Source: Clostridiaceae bacterium | GTDB taxonomy: Bacteria > Bacillota > Clostridia > DSM-8532 | NCBI GenBank assembly: GCA_012727625.1 | Contig: JAAYGP010000066.1 | Coordinates: 1 to 8,132 of the forward strand | Length of the DNA: 8,132 bases | Direction of reading: 5' to 3' | Shown here: in pieces, positions 1 to 6,247 of the stretch | How positions within the stretch are numbered: the first letter of the stretch is position 1 | Layout: every line of letters starts with the position of its first letter | Made by a program: the position numbers and the translations under genes | Notes under the pieces: model-generated | What the model saw: only the letters and a program-made list of their open reading frames with translations | What the model was told of the DNA's origin: nothing | Databases searched by the model: none

Positions 1-347
1 TAGGGCTCATTTTTATTGGTTTAATAATTACCAATCTGTATACATTTAAAAAGACAGTGGAGCTGAATGAGCAATTAAGCAGAATATATGATTTGGAAGC
101 TGAGATTGCCAGGTTAAAAATTGAACATCGGAATGAAATAGACCGGCTTAATAAAGAACATCAGGATGAACTTAACAGGCTGACGAATAATTTCACGGAA
201 AAATATGAAGTGGTTGAAAAAGCCCTTAATGCCTTTATGTATGAATTGGATGAATTTTACGTAAACAAACACATTCTTGAGAAAGACTATCTTGAGCAAA
301 AAGCAAAAATAGCTGAAATAAGAAAAAAGCTTGAAGAAAATAATTAG
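1..347 (+). CDS. 3' part of a membrane-anchored coiled-coil protein, function unknown
   Basis: The reading frame is open from the first complete codon (base 3) to the TAG at 345-347, so the gene starts left of the window. A GTG at 57 could be taken as a start, but it has no Shine-Dalgarno sequence. The codons before it encode a strongly hydrophobic stretch (LIFIGLIITNLY, bases 6-41) followed by Lys-Lys, which looks like the end of a membrane helix. The rest is highly charged and helical, with heptad-like Leu/Ile spacing (EAEIARLKIEH, DRLNKEHQDELNRL), so a long coiled coil is likely, with a second helical part at the C-terminus (KAKIAEIRKKLEENN). I recognise no family. It converges with the minus-strand gene ending at 481. 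A role in the acylation system is not indicated. Confidence 0.7.
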   Translation, partial: GLIFIGLIITNLYTFKKTVELNEQLSRIYDLEAEIARLKIEHRNEIDRLNKEHQDELNRLTNNFTEKYEVVEKALNAFMYELDEFYVNKHILEKDYLEQKAKIAEIRKKLEENN

Positions 348-384
348 CCAGCCGCTGTTCAGAACCAATGTGGATATTGTGCGC

Positions 385-467
385 AAAAAAAGCAGCAAAA
401 CAAACGGAATAAGGCAAAGATGTTTAACTGCTGAAAGAAAGGCTTAAAGCATACAGTACTTTGCTGC
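385..467 (-). terminator. possible intrinsic terminator with a long loop
   Basis: On the minus strand GCAGCAAA (467-460) and TTTGCTGC (399-392) are a perfect 8-base inverted repeat, followed at once by seven T residues (391-385). It lies just after the stop of the 481-1050 gene, where a terminator for the leftward genes would be expected. The loop is about 60 bases, much longer than usual, although smaller pairings inside it (GCTTTAAGC at 450-442) could shorten it. No comparable U-tract terminator is visible for the plus-strand gene. Confidence 0.35.
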
Positions 468-480
468 CTTAACCTGTTAA

Positions 481-1050
481 TTATTCAACAATCAAAGCAT
501 ATTCAATTGATACAACCTCGTTATCCTCTATAATAAACGACAGCTTATAGTTATTATCGGTATAGCTGTATTGATTAAAGGAATTCTCATAGTCCTGCCC
601 ATACGCTTCAATAACATCGTCAAGGGAATCGCTAATTGCTATGCCCTCTCTTGTAGTAACCGTATCATCCAGAAAACTGATTGAGAAAACATACTCCTCA
701 TCATTTTTTGTATAGGTCTGTAAATCAAAGCCGGCGTATGTATAAATTCTGTCCATTCCTTCAAAAGCACAGCTTTGAGCTTCAAAATAATGTATGGGTT
801 CCCCCAGGGCCTCAGTTATCGGTGCTGCTTTGGCGCCTATTGCTATTTCCACCCCATTGTATTCAAAATAGTATTCAGGCATCTCAGGTTCATTCGATGC
901 CTGTTGTGACGGTTCCGTCCGGGTGATGTTTCCGGAATTGCTGCCCGGCTGCGAACTTATTATAAATATGATAATACCGGCTGCCAAAACCGCCAGCAAT
1001 ATAACAAGTACCATAATGTTTTTTGATTTTTTAATATCCGTATTTGCCAT
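481..1050 (-). CDS. membrane-anchored extracytoplasmic protein with two similar lobes, unknown function
   Basis: This is a 189-residue protein. The ATG at 1050-1048 is chosen over one 36 bases upstream because AGGAGG sits 5 bases in front of it. Residues 1-11 are polar and basic, residues 12-33 form one hydrophobic helix (MVLVILLAVLAAGIIIFII), and residues 34-58 are a Ser/Pro/Asn-rich linker, so the C-terminal part should lie outside the membrane. There is no lipobox Cys. The outer part seems to hold two related lobes: residues 60-130 (NGVEIAIGAKAAPITEALGEP) and 131-189 (TTREGIAISDSLDDVIEAYG). Each opens with an 'I.IG/S....I/V...G' pattern, as in small BLIP/BamE-like folds. That fold assignment is inference from pattern only. 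The single Cys of the outer region lies in SCAFEG (residue 94). The gene follows the SGNH transferase on the same strand after 196 bases, so it may be the last gene of the acylation cluster or an independent gene. Confidence 0.75.
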   Translation of the reverse strand: MANTDIKKSKNIMVLVILLAVLAAGIIIFIISSQPGSNSGNITRTEPSQQASNEPEMPEYYFEYNGVEIAIGAKAAPITEALGEPIHYFEAQSCAFEGMDRIYTYAGFDLQTYTKNDEEYVFSISFLDDTVTTREGIAISDSLDDVIEAYGQDYENSFNQYSYTDNNYKLSFIIEDNEVVSIEYALIVE

Positions 1051-1246
1051 AGTATCCTCCTGTTCAAAGTCAATTCCTGTTAACAAGGCTTAAACAATAG
1101 TATCATGCCAATGTGTATAAATATTACTTCAGCCAAATATCAGTGTTATGCGTCAATGACATTTAATGTTTACAGATTCGATCTGCTGTTTCCGGAAAGT
1201 TTTACCAGGAAGAAAGGGTTAGCGGAAAATTCATTTATTCCACATA

Positions 1247-2335
1247 TCAGTTCATTTCACTTTCTTCCCTCCGGATATTATACGATTTCAAGTATCCATA
1301 AGTTTCAAGCTCTTTATACTGGTCCTCCTTCATGCTGTAATAAAATACCTTTTTTCTCTCCCAGATTTTCCTTACTTCATCATCATTTCTGTAGTCGGTC
1401 AGGTTAAAGTTCTCTTTAAGGATTTTTCCAAAATAGACCGACAACTTCTCCGCGCCTGAAAGATTAAGGTGCAGTCCCGCGTCGTATGTGTCGGTGCTGA
1501 AATCAATCCCTATTTCATCAATATAATCCAGAAAGTTGTAATATAAAAGGTTATTTTCCCTTGCGTATTCCTTAATCTTTTCATCCCATTCATCGTACCA
1601 GTGGGGATATAAGGTAGGAGCTTTTATTAAAACAAGCTCAATATTGTTCTTTTTGCACAGGTTAACCATCTTATCAAGATATTCATAGCAAATATCATCA
1701 AATCTGTAGTTTGGCAATATTTTGGCTCTTGGGACTGTATCAAGTGGTTTTACGTCAACCCGCATCAAATAACCGTTGTGGGTAATTTTCCTCTTTCTGA
1801 ACACATATTCAATATCCTCCCTTGACAGCTCATCCCACCTGGAATGATACCTCAAAATCGGAAAAATGTATGTTATAAATTCCTCATCGGGAAGCATTGA
1901 CGCCTTAATAGATTTAAGCTTGCTTAAGGATAGCGGCATACCGTCCAGGGCCATTCTGTTGTATGCTTCCTTTTGAGGCTTGCCATACTTCATGGACAGC
2001 ACGTTGAAAACAACCACCCCGGGCTTTTCATATTTAAGCGTTTCTTCCAGAAGATAATAGGACTGCCATATGAGCTGCTGGGCACTGCCCCTTATAAAAC
2101 TTCTGATTCCATATTCCTCCCACAATTTAACGGGGGAAAAATTCTCATACACTTCACAGTCCCCTATAAATATTACATCATGCTCCTTGTATTCTTCCTT
2201 ATAGTATTCGGAAATTAAAGCACCCTCAAGTATCTCCGTCATATATTTAGGCATGAGGAGCTTTTCGAGAAACGCAAGCGTCAACACCAATATTAAAACA
2301 GCAATTAAGATATTCAATACTCTTTTTCTTTTCAT
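1247..2335 (-). CDS. DltD/SGNH-type membrane-anchored acyl transferase with Cys in place of the catalytic Ser
   Basis: The 362-residue protein has a basic start (MKRKR), a single membrane anchor at residues 8-24, and an extracytoplasmic SGNH-hydrolase-like domain. Visible blocks are VIFIGDCEVYENFSP (residues 54-68, block I), RGSAQQ (82-87, block II Gly), VVVFNVLS (107-114, block III Asn111) and YDAGLHLNLSGAEKL (284-298, block V with Asp285 and His289). In this superfamily block I normally reads GDS or GSS, and the Ser carries the acyl group. Here the codon 2158-2156 is TGT, so Cys60 occupies that place. Residues 310-362 form a charged C-terminal tail. By position after the MBOAT gene it should take the aminoacyl group from the MBOAT C-terminal Tyr and place it on an envelope polymer, as DltD does for teichoic acid. 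The acceptor is unknown. The start has GGGA 6 bases upstream. A plain esterase is the alternative reading. Confidence 0.85.
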   Translation of the reverse strand: MKRKRVLNILIAVLILVLTLAFLEKLLMPKYMTEILEGALISEYYKEEYKEHDVIFIGDCEVYENFSPVKLWEEYGIRSFIRGSAQQLIWQSYYLLEETLKYEKPGVVVFNVLSMKYGKPQKEAYNRMALDGMPLSLSKLKSIKASMLPDEEFITYIFPILRYHSRWDELSREDIEYVFRKRKITHNGYLMRVDVKPLDTVPRAKILPNYRFDDICYEYLDKMVNLCKKNNIELVLIKAPTLYPHWYDEWDEKIKEYARENNLLYYNFLDYIDEIGIDFSTDTYDAGLHLNLSGAEKLSVYFGKILKENFNLTDYRNDDEVRKIWERKKVFYYSMKEDQYKELETYGYLKSYNIRREESEMN

Positions 2336-2427
2336 TTGTTTTCCCGCATCTCCTGATTTATCTCAATTTAAAACCGTTTACACATAATCGGACTTGCCTG
2401 GCCAATACACTGTTCATCACCATAAAT

Positions 2428-2507
2428 CCGGCTCAGAACCGGTTATAAACAAGCGGACAGGTCAGCTTCATTCCGCCGGGTCTTTCAAAATTCCGGCCAA
2501 AAACCGG
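2428..2507 (-). repeat. two similar CCGG-N7-CCGG hairpin units in the gap between the MBOAT and SGNH genes
   Basis: Inside the 223-base gap 2336-2558, CCGG occurs at 2428 and 2439, and again at 2493 and 2504. This makes two 15-base units that agree at 12 of 15 positions by eye, 65 bases apart. Each can fold as a short hairpin with a 4-base CCGG stem. The second can also pair as CGGCC/GGCCG (5 bases). Neither is followed by a T-run, so they are not obvious terminators. The stretch about 2420-2550 is clearly richer in G and C than the genes on both sides. No convincing gene is seen in the gap. Confidence 0.4.
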
Positions 2508-2558
2508 CCGCGTAATCCGACTTAACGCTGTACCGCTCCCGGCAGGTCCTTTTTAAAC

Positions 2559-4148
2559 TTAAAACTGGTTGTATATAAACTGATTACTGTCATACCCTAT
2601 ACCATATGCGCCGAAAGTAATTATTGCAACAATCAGTATTATGTATACCGCATAGTGTACGAATTCGGATTTCAGTGATAGTTTTTCTCTTACACTCCCT
2701 TTTCTTTGGATAAGACTTACCCATATTAATATTATAACACCTGCGAGCAAAACATAATAATCAGATTTTTTAAGTCCAATTTCAAGCATTTTACCACTGA
2801 ATACCTGGCTGAAATTCCAGTTTGTAAACATCGAGCAAAACATTCTGAATGAAATACCGACATTTCTGTAGCAATCCAGAATTCTTAAGGAACACATAAG
2901 TAAAAATGTACGCGCAACTTGGAACAGGCGGAACAGAAAAGTGTGGCCGATGTTGAATTTTTTATGGAACCAGGCGTAAAAAGGCTCACATTCCTGGGAC
3001 ACTATAATAATCAGGCCGTTTAAAAGCCCCCAAACAATAAAGTTCCAGCTTGAGCCATGCCATATGCCCGTGGCAAACCAAACCGTTATTGTGGACAGAT
3101 AAACCGGCACCCGTTTGCCTATTTTTTCACCCAGTTTCCTTCTGGATTTTTTCGATATATTCATCATAAACTGACTTACTGAAACAGAATAAAACACATA
3201 ATCCCTGAACCAGGTTCCCATGGAAATATGCCACCTGCGCCAGTATTCCTTAATTGATTTTGAAAAATACGGCCTTATAAAGTTTTCCTGAACCTTTATG
3301 CCTAAAACCTGGGCAATTCCTATTGTAATGTCAATTCCGCCGGTAAAGTCGGCATATAGCTGTATTGCGTAAAAAATCATCCCGATGAAAACAAAAATCC
3401 CCTGATAATTATCCGGATCCCCGGTAATCGTATTGACTGCAGTGAGTATGCGATCCGCGATTACAAGCTTTTTGAAAAACCCCCAGAGTATCCTCTGGAT
3501 ACCAAAAGAAATATTTTTGAAATCCAAATCATGTTCTTTAAAAAGTGTTTTGCTTAAATCATCAAACCTGCTGATTGGCCCCTGTATCAGCTGAGGGAAA
3601 AAGGAAACAAACAGGGCAAATTTTCCTATATTCTTTTCAGCCGGATATTTCCCGCGATAAACATCCATAATATAGCCCATTGACTGGAATGTGTAGAATG
3701 AAATGCCCATAGGCAGCAACAGGTTTAAAAAGGGCAATTCCACATTGGTAAACATACCCATGACGTTATTAATATTATATATGACAAAATTGGTGTATTT
3801 TAATACGGCCAAAATGCCAAGATTAAACAGCAGGCATATGATAAGAAGCAATTTTTGCTTTCTTTTAATACTATCCTTATAGGCTTTTCTTTCTTCCCTT
3901 GAAAGCATACCTTTATTTTCTTTAAGGAATGATGCCTGCCCGGAGTACAGGTTGCTTATTTTAGTACTCGATATATATGTGGAGATAATTGTAACTGTTA
4001 TAAAAACTACATTATCCCAGCCGGAAAAGCTGTAAAAAACAAAATTAGCCGCCAGCAAAAGCACCCACTGGTACTTTTTCGGTATGGAATAATAGACTAT
4101 AAACAATATTAATAAAAAAGCAATAAAATTGTATGAAGTAAATAGCAT
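2559..4148 (-). CDS. AlgI/DltB-like MBOAT O-acyltransferase with fused C-terminal acyl-shuttle hexapeptide
   Basis: This is a 529-residue polytopic membrane protein of the MBOAT family, closer in length to AlgI/PatA-type proteins (about 480-520) than to classical DltB (about 400). Family marks are FFPQLIQGPISRF (183-195), YADFTGGIDITIGI (265-278), the block ENFIRPYFSKSIKEYWRRWHISMGTWFRDYV (288-318, with His307), and TGIWHGSSWNFIVWG (360-374) with the expected catalytic His364. The last six residues are FIYNQF (524-529, bases 2579-2562). They match the C-terminal acyl-shuttle motif (FIYxxF type) described for DltX and for MBOAT proteins that carry it themselves, and Tyr526 would accept the acyl group. 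It would use the thioester on the carrier encoded just upstream and hand over to the SGNH protein downstream. GAGGGAG lies just before the ATG. The gap of 164 bases to the carrier gene contains no clear ORF. Confidence 0.92.
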   Translation of the reverse strand: MLFTSYNFIAFLLILFIVYYSIPKKYQWVLLLAANFVFYSFSGWDNVVFITVTIISTYISSTKISNLYSGQASFLKENKGMLSREERKAYKDSIKRKQKLLLIICLLFNLGILAVLKYTNFVIYNINNVMGMFTNVELPFLNLLLPMGISFYTFQSMGYIMDVYRGKYPAEKNIGKFALFVSFFPQLIQGPISRFDDLSKTLFKEHDLDFKNISFGIQRILWGFFKKLVIADRILTAVNTITGDPDNYQGIFVFIGMIFYAIQLYADFTGGIDITIGIAQVLGIKVQENFIRPYFSKSIKEYWRRWHISMGTWFRDYVFYSVSVSQFMMNISKKSRRKLGEKIGKRVPVYLSTITVWFATGIWHGSSWNFIVWGLLNGLIIIVSQECEPFYAWFHKKFNIGHTFLFRLFQVARTFLLMCSLRILDCYRNVGISFRMFCSMFTNWNFSQVFSGKMLEIGLKKSDYYVLLAGVIILIWVSLIQRKGSVREKLSLKSEFVHYAVYIILIVAIITFGAYGIGYDSNQFIYNQF

Positions 4149-4169
4149 GACTCCCTCGCATTGTTTCCG

Positions 4170-4184
4170 GATTAAAGCTTAATC
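4170..4184. repeat. short inverted repeat upstream of the MBOAT gene
   Basis: GATTAA and TTAATC are separated by AGC, a perfect 6-base inverted repeat about 22 bases before the MBOAT start codon. Being AT-rich and without a T-run it is not a terminator. It could be an operator or a weak mRNA hairpin, or it may be chance in AT-rich DNA. Confidence 0.25.
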
Positions 4185-4312
4185 AACCATAACTTTTTGC
4201 CAATTCCTGAATATCAAAAAAATCTGTCCAGAGAAAGGTCATAATCCAAGTCCGCGGATACCAAGGCTTAGGGGCGCATGATTCTCTGAACAGGCATATA
4301 TCACAACTTTCG

Positions 4313-4543
4313 TCAGTCTTCATCCTGCAAACGCTTTATTAATTCATACAGGGACTTTGCCGAGTTAAAGTTTTTCGGAATGATCTCGTCCACCGGGATC
4401 CTTACATCATATTCCTCATTAATTTCGGTTATCAGCGTAATGATATCAAATGAATCAAGTATTTTTTCATCAATAAGCGCTTCATGTTTTTCAAAATCTA
4501 TATCCGGATGCAAATCGCTTAAAATCTGTAATAATGCTTCCAT
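4313..4543 (-). CDS. DltC-like aminoacyl carrier protein (phosphopantetheine-binding)
   Basis: At 76 residues it is the size of DltC (about 78) and acidic like other carrier proteins. The attachment site is DEKILDSFDIITLI (residues 25-38), where Ser31 (codon 4453-4451) should carry 4'-phosphopantetheine. The following EINEEYDVRIPVDEIIPKNFNS (40-61) is the usual helix II-III region, and the C-terminal SLYELIKRLQ completes the last helix. It would receive the aminoacyl group from the enzyme encoded upstream and present it to the MBOAT protein at the inner membrane face. Its ATG lies only 4 bases after the stop of the adenylation gene, and its ribosome site (AAGGAG) is inside the end of that gene. 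The two are therefore almost certainly co-transcribed and probably translationally coupled. Confidence 0.92.
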   Translation of the reverse strand: MEALLQILSDLHPDIDFEKHEALIDEKILDSFDIITLITEINEEYDVRIPVDEIIPKNFNSAKSLYELIKRLQDED

Positions 4544-4547
4544 TACA

Positions 4548-6077
4548 TTAGCTCCTTCTCCCTGTAATATACATTTCCTTTAAAAGCAGACGGTTTATTT
4601 TGCCATTGGCTGTGAGCGGCATGGAGTCCAGCTTCAGCACCAGGTTTGGAATCATATACCTGGGAAGTTTTTCTTTGCTGTATGACACCACATCTGCTTT
4701 TGAACAATTTCCGGTATAATAAAGTATAATCTTTTTATTTTCTTCGTCAAAGATGCAGCATGAACTGACCACACCTTCCATTCTGTTAACAACCATCTCA
4801 ATTTCACCAAGCTCTATACGGTGTCCCATATGTTTAATCTGGTGATCCTTCCTTGATAAAAAAACGAGCTCTCCCCTGTCATTGTACATCCCCAGATCTC
4901 CTGTCCGGTAAATCAGCTCGGGATAACAGTCGTTCAACGGATTTTGAACAAAAAACTCATTTGTTTTCTCAAAATCCCTGTAATAGCCCAGCGTCAGTGA
5001 GGTTCCGCGTATACATATTTCTCCCGGTTCACCCTTTTCTGCCAACTCGTTTGAATCATTTAGCAGCAATATCTCCGTATTTTTAAAGGGTTTACCTATT
5101 GGTATCGGTTCATCATCGGCCAGTTCCCTGTCAACTTCATAATAGCATGACATCCCGGTGGCTTCCGTTGGACCGTAAAGATTGATAAACCGCGCGTTGG
5201 GCAGTGCTTTCCGCCATAACTTAAACTGCTTCATCGGGAAAACCTCACTGCCGAAAGCTATTGTATGGAGATACTCAGGAATCTTTTTTTCAAAGACACC
5301 CAATCCTGAGATCATTGTAAGCGCAGGAACAACCCAGCATATTGTATTTATTTTGTATTCATTTAAAAACTCAACAAGCTTAAGCGGAAACATAAAAAGT
5401 TCCTTTGGAATAATATACGCTGTAGCTCCACACTTAAGCGTAGGAAATATTTCCTTTAAACAGGCATCAACATAAAGAGGCGTCTGGTTGCCAAAAACGG
5501 TATTGTTGTCAACCCTTAACACCTCCGACAGGCTCTCGATATAATCTATCACCGAACGGTGGCATGCGACAACACCTTTAGGAACGCCCGTGGACCCTGA
5601 TGTAAACACAATATAAATCGGATCCGTGTCGATTGCCTTTTCAGCTATCCGCGACAATACTTCATCATCAACCGCTGTTTTTATCATGTCATCGTAATTA
5701 TAGACTTCTCCTCGATATGAAAAGTTCCTTATTTTATCCATGGTGCTGTTATCACAAATAACCGCTTCCGGTGACAAATTGTCAATTATCATGTCAATTC
5801 TGTGAGCGGGCATCTCCTCATCAATAGGAACATAAAAACAACCTGCATAAATAACACCCAGAAAAGCGACTATTGTTTTCGGGTGCTTCTTCATAAACAC
5901 AACCACAGGTCTTTTATAGTGTCCTTTCTGATGAAGAAATGTACCTATGGCCCTTGCGCTGTTATATACCTCTTTAAATGTAAGGTGTTCCGATTTATTG
6001 GCATAACAGATTTTGCCGGGGCATATGTCTACTATATTATCCAAATACTCCAGAACATTGTTCTGTCTTTCCATCAT
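4548..6077 (-). CDS. DltA-like amino acid adenylating enzyme (carrier protein ligase), predicted not D-Ala specific
   Basis: The 509-residue stand-alone adenylation domain has DltA length (about 503). Motifs in order: A3 TSGSTGVPKGV (159-169), A4 YVDACLKEIFPTL (202-214), A5 NLYGPTEAT (299-307), A6 GEPGEICIRG (349-358), A7 YRTGDLG (390-396), A8 SRKDHQIKHMGHRIELGEIE (408-427) and A10 NGK with the expected catalytic Lys493. All catalytic motifs look intact. Asp204 sits where alpha-amino-binding Asp is found in amino acid adenylating enzymes, so the substrate is an amino acid. By-eye alignment to the GrsA specificity positions gives D204, A205, K208, V249, I273, G276, L300, G308, M309, K493. DltA has Cys at the place of Gly276. 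The Lys resembles glutamate-activating NRPS domains. GGGAG lies about 7 bases before the tandem ATG-ATG, so either Met may be used. It charges the carrier encoded 4 bases downstream. Confidence 0.93.
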   Translation of the reverse strand: MMERQNNVLEYLDNIVDICPGKICYANKSEHLTFKEVYNSARAIGTFLHQKGHYKRPVVVFMKKHPKTIVAFLGVIYAGCFYVPIDEEMPAHRIDMIIDNLSPEAVICDNSTMDKIRNFSYRGEVYNYDDMIKTAVDDEVLSRIAEKAIDTDPIYIVFTSGSTGVPKGVVACHRSVIDYIESLSEVLRVDNNTVFGNQTPLYVDACLKEIFPTLKCGATAYIIPKELFMFPLKLVEFLNEYKINTICWVVPALTMISGLGVFEKKIPEYLHTIAFGSEVFPMKQFKLWRKALPNARFINLYGPTEATGMSCYYEVDRELADDEPIPIGKPFKNTEILLLNDSNELAEKGEPGEICIRGTSLTLGYYRDFEKTNEFFVQNPLNDCYPELIYRTGDLGMYNDRGELVFLSRKDHQIKHMGHRIELGEIEMVVNRMEGVVSSCCIFDEENKKIILYYTGNCSKADVVSYSKEKLPRYMIPNLVLKLDSMPLTANGKINRLLLKEMYITGRRS

Positions 6078-6106
6078 GAATGATCTCCCGTGAAATTTTT
6101 AAAATA

Positions 6107-6214
6107 TTATTGTCCAAAAACAGCTTTTAAAAACTCATTCAGGCTTAACCCTTGCATTTTTTTATCAATAACAACAACAGCTTTTTGCCATGTTGCCATA
6201 TATTGAAATTCCAT
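6107..6214 (-). CDS. possible small protein of 35 residues between racemase and adenylation genes
   Basis: In the 170-base gap between the racemase and the adenylation gene the minus strand holds an ATG-started frame (6214-6212) ending with TAA at 6109-6107. It encodes MEFQYMATWQKAVV..., ending in SLNEFLKAVFGQ. A second in-frame ATG at residue 6 is an alternative start. The peptide is soluble-looking, with a charged amphipathic second half and no membrane helix, so it is not a DltX-type microprotein and has no FIYxxF ending. Ribosome-site support is weak (AGGA about 11 bases upstream of the first ATG). The frame continues that of the racemase past its TAG stop, so read-through would give a tail of about 50 residues. 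I recognise no homologue. A chance ORF is quite possible. Confidence 0.3.
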   Translation of the reverse strand: MEFQYMATWQKAVVVIDKKMQGLSLNEFLKAVFGQ

Positions 6215-6247
6215 TCCGTTTTTTATCCTGCTTAACTGCCTGATTAG

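Noticed and set aside
57..59. GTG as start of the plus-strand coiled-coil gene.
   Set aside because: No Shine-Dalgarno sequence precedes it, and the upstream in-frame codons encode a membrane helix, so the true start lies outside the window.
1173..1200. Inverted repeats CAGAT-TCG-ATCTG and TTTCCGGAAA after the SGNH gene as a terminator.
   Set aside because: Stems are short and no T-run follows on either strand.
1105..1407. Plus-strand ORF of 100 codons across the SGNH gene end.
   Set aside because: It overlaps the well-supported SGNH gene in antisense, has no recognisable domain and no good ribosome site.
2336..2355. Tiny ORF MRENK overlapping the SGNH start (its TGA shares bases with ATGA), suggesting translational coupling.
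   Set aside because: The AGGAG abuts its ATG without spacing, and five codons are not evidence of translation.
4149..4312. A possible broken small gene in the carrier-MBOAT gap: on the minus strand a protein-like stretch (LDYDLSLDRFF) reaches a stop in a T7 run, and a frame shift there would continue as DIQELAKSYG.
   Set aside because: It has an in-frame stop shortly upstream, no ribosome site and needs a frameshift, and the total length is under 30 codons. Chance is the simpler explanation.
4853..5475. Plus-strand ORFs inside the adenylation gene.
   Set aside because: They are antisense shadows of a gene with all adenylation motifs intact.
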